Below the pieces are notes generated by a model. That model did not search any database and was not told the origin of the DNA. It saw only the letters and a program-made list of their open reading frames with translations. A stretch of 64,000 nt of DNA from Granulicella sibirica. Its GTDB lineage: Bacteria > Acidobacteriota > Terriglobia > Terriglobales > Acidobacteriaceae. The DNA is taken from assembly GCF_004115155.1 (NCBI RefSeq), contig NZ_RDSM01000001.1, positions 310,001 through 374,000 of the forward strand, in the 5' to 3' direction. Within the stretch, counting starts at the first letter, position 1. Each line of letters starts with the position of its first letter. Of this stretch, positions 62,901 to 64,000 are shown piece by piece. Position numbers and translations under genes: made by a program.

Positions 62901-63066
62901 GGCCCCACCTCCTCACCCAACGATCAACCTTAACTCTACGCTAGACGTCAACCCCGGCCTCGAAGCAACTCGCTCAATAACCGTCCAAGAGTGCATGCAA
63001 CGCTCTGACTATCTCTTTTTTTTTGAATACTTTACGAGAGACTTTCCAAACATGCCGCACATTCTA

Positions 63067-63130
63067 AAGACTTTAGGCGTGGACCTAAGCCGAAGTCCAC
63101 ACCTAAGTCCAATGATTCGAAGACTTTAGG
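63067..63130. repeat. Direct repeats and hairpin upstream of hrcA
   Basis: AAGACTTTAGG occurs at 63067-63077 and again at 63120-63130. Between them, TTAGGCGTGGAC (63073-63084) and GTCCACACCTAA (63095-63106) form a 12-bp stem with one mismatch on the plus strand and a G-U pair on the minus strand. It lies 25-90 bases past the mrp stop and could serve as the mrp terminator or a regulatory site for hrcA. Confidence 0.5.
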
Positions 63131-63154
63131 ACTTTCACCCAGGGTGGGGTACTT

Positions 63155-63988
63155 CTAGGTGATCTCCAGGACGTCGGAATCCTGGCGCGCAATCTCCATC
63201 GCCCGGCTTATAACCCGATGCGCGATCTCGAAGAACGGCTTCCCCAGCGGAGACTCTGGCCCGGCCAGCGCCGCCGGCATCCCGCGATCTCCACCCTCCC
63301 GCACCTTCGGATCCAGATCCACCCCGCCCAGGTACTCCAACCCAAACTGGGCCGCGGTCCGCTCCGTGCCTCCCGCACCAAAAACATCGAGAACGGTTCC
63401 ATCCGGGAGAGTCATCTGCGACATGTTCTCTACCATGCCGATCACCTCGACCTTGACCTGGTGGAACATCTCGAGGGCCTTTCGCGCATCCTGCAGCGCG
63501 ACGCTCGATCCCGTCGAGACCACGACAGCGCCCGTCAGCGGAACCGTCTGCACCAGCGAGATCACCACATCGCCGGTTCCTGGAGGCAGATCCACGATCA
63601 GGAAGTCCAGTTCCTCCCACAGCACCTGGGTCAGGAACTGCCGGATGATCTGGTGGAGCATCGGTCCGCGCATCACCATCGGCTTGTCGCCGGGCGAGAT
63701 CAGCCCTACCGAGATGAACTTCACCCCATGCGACAGGATCGGCTCCATCATCGAGTTCCCCGTTACGTTCGGCTGGCGCGTCACCCCAAGCATCGTCGGC
63801 ACATTCGGCCCGTAGATGTCAGCGTCGATCAGCCCGACCCGATACCCAAGCTTGCCAAGCGCAACCGCCAGGTTCACCGCCACCGTCGTCTTGCCGACTC
63901 CGCCCTTGCCGCTTCCCACCGCGATCACATGGCTCACACCCGGCAATGGCTGTGGTCCCTGCTGCATCTGCGCTCCCATATTTCCCAT
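63155..63988 (-). CDS. Mrp/NBP35-family iron-sulfur carrier ATPase
   Basis: 277 aa from ATG 63988, with AGGAG seven bases upstream. The deviant Walker A is GKGGVGKTT (about residues 27-35), then GLIDADIYGPNVPTMLG (about 53-69) and the DLPPGTGD motif (about 133-140). These proteins assemble or transfer 4Fe-4S clusters; E. coli ApbC is the model. There is no N-terminal MIP18 (DUF59) domain, only a short Gln/Gly-rich leader. The usual CxxC cluster motif near the C-terminus is not clear. It is the upstream neighbour of hrcA. Confidence 0.9.
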   Translation of the reverse strand: MGNMGAQMQQGPQPLPGVSHVIAVGSGKGGVGKTTVAVNLAVALGKLGYRVGLIDADIYGPNVPTMLGVTRQPNVTGNSMMEPILSHGVKFISVGLISPGDKPMVMRGPMLHQIIRQFLTQVLWEELDFLIVDLPPGTGDVVISLVQTVPLTGAVVVSTGSSVALQDARKALEMFHQVKVEVIGMVENMSQMTLPDGTVLDVFGAGGTERTAAQFGLEYLGGVDLDPKVREGGDRGMPAALAGPESPLGKPFFEIAHRVISRAMEIARQDSDVLEIT

Positions 63989-64000
63989 TACACGCTCCTG

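Noticed and set aside
62901..63154. CIRCE operator upstream of hrcA
   Set aside because: A GCACTC half-site occurs on the minus strand, but no GAGTGC partner at nine bases; only imperfect arms were found.
1..64000. CRISPR arrays, tRNA or rRNA genes, insertion sequences or prophage
   Set aside because: No repeat-spacer pattern, no cloverleaf with a CCA-type end, and no transposase or integrase was seen.

Overview
The window reads as a chromosomal segment of an acidobacterium, probably Acidobacteriaceae/Terriglobia (Granulicella, Terriglobus or Edaphobacter type). The evidence is high G+C throughout, two VWA proteins of the type typical of acidobacteria, BshB1 (bacillithiol), a seven-POTRA outer-membrane protein, a complete lipid A/LPS export set, and the acidobacterial habit of packing diverse housekeeping genes into minus-strand operons with ATGA/TTGA overlaps. 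I see no prophage, insertion sequence, CRISPR array, rRNA or tRNA gene. The window is dense (about 60 genes). The only gap over about 300 bases is 52481-52828, between the outer-membrane and E1-like genes.

Layout. 1-3204 (+): the end of a rhamnogalacturonan acetylesterase-like SGNH hydrolase, TatD, YajQ and a long-chain polyprenyl diphosphate synthase. 3188-6147 (-): a fused homocysteine methyltransferase/methylene-THF reductase, xseB, a short ORF and a zeta-toxin-like kinase, arranged as one unit. 6369-8592 (+): a lipoprotein beta-propeller and BshB1. 8619-12914 (-): LpxD/LpxL, an SYLF protein, a LuxR-type regulator and dCTP deaminase. 13085-14389 (+): HU and a site-2 protease. 14401-16917 (-): priA. 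16999-17475 (+): an acetyltransferase. 17452-28868 (-): type-4 uracil-DNA glycosylase, rpoZ, gmk, yicC, msbA, rapZ, hpf, rpoN, lptB and a giant LptC/LptA-like protein. This is the proteobacterial lpt-rpoN-hpf-rapZ neighbourhood without its PTS genes. 29748-37779 (-): glyS/glyQ, DUF3455, recO, ferredoxin, inositol monophosphatase, VWA protein, moaE, moaD and DUF6321. 37915-41406 (-): lon and pheA. 41542-42123 (+): two small stress-type proteins. 42190-52480 (-): an MqnP-like prenyltransferase, a BON protein, TamB, a SurA-like chaperone and a BamA/TamA-like barrel. 52829-58728 (+): an E1-like enzyme, an ECF sigma with its partner, shikimate kinase behind a probable attenuator, an AI-2E-family transporter, a membrane-anchored unknown and rsmE. 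58732-63988 (-): a second VWA protein, dnaJ, grpE, hrcA and mrp.

Together the genes cover outer-membrane construction (lipid A acylation, flipping, transport, beta-barrel and TamB machinery), stress and proteostasis (lon, hrcA-grpE-dnaJ, hpf, sigma factors), menaquinone precursors and molybdopterin.

The most interesting points are a 28-codon reading frame rich in Phe/Tyr/Trp codons, followed by a strong intrinsic terminator in front of shikimate kinase; a MoaD whose Gly-Gly tail is extended by five residues; a 46-codon gene translationally coupled to the zeta-like kinase; an AI-2E transporter whose frame has no ATG/GTG/TTG before its first membrane helix and probably starts at CTG; and the LptC/LptA-like and seven-POTRA proteins.
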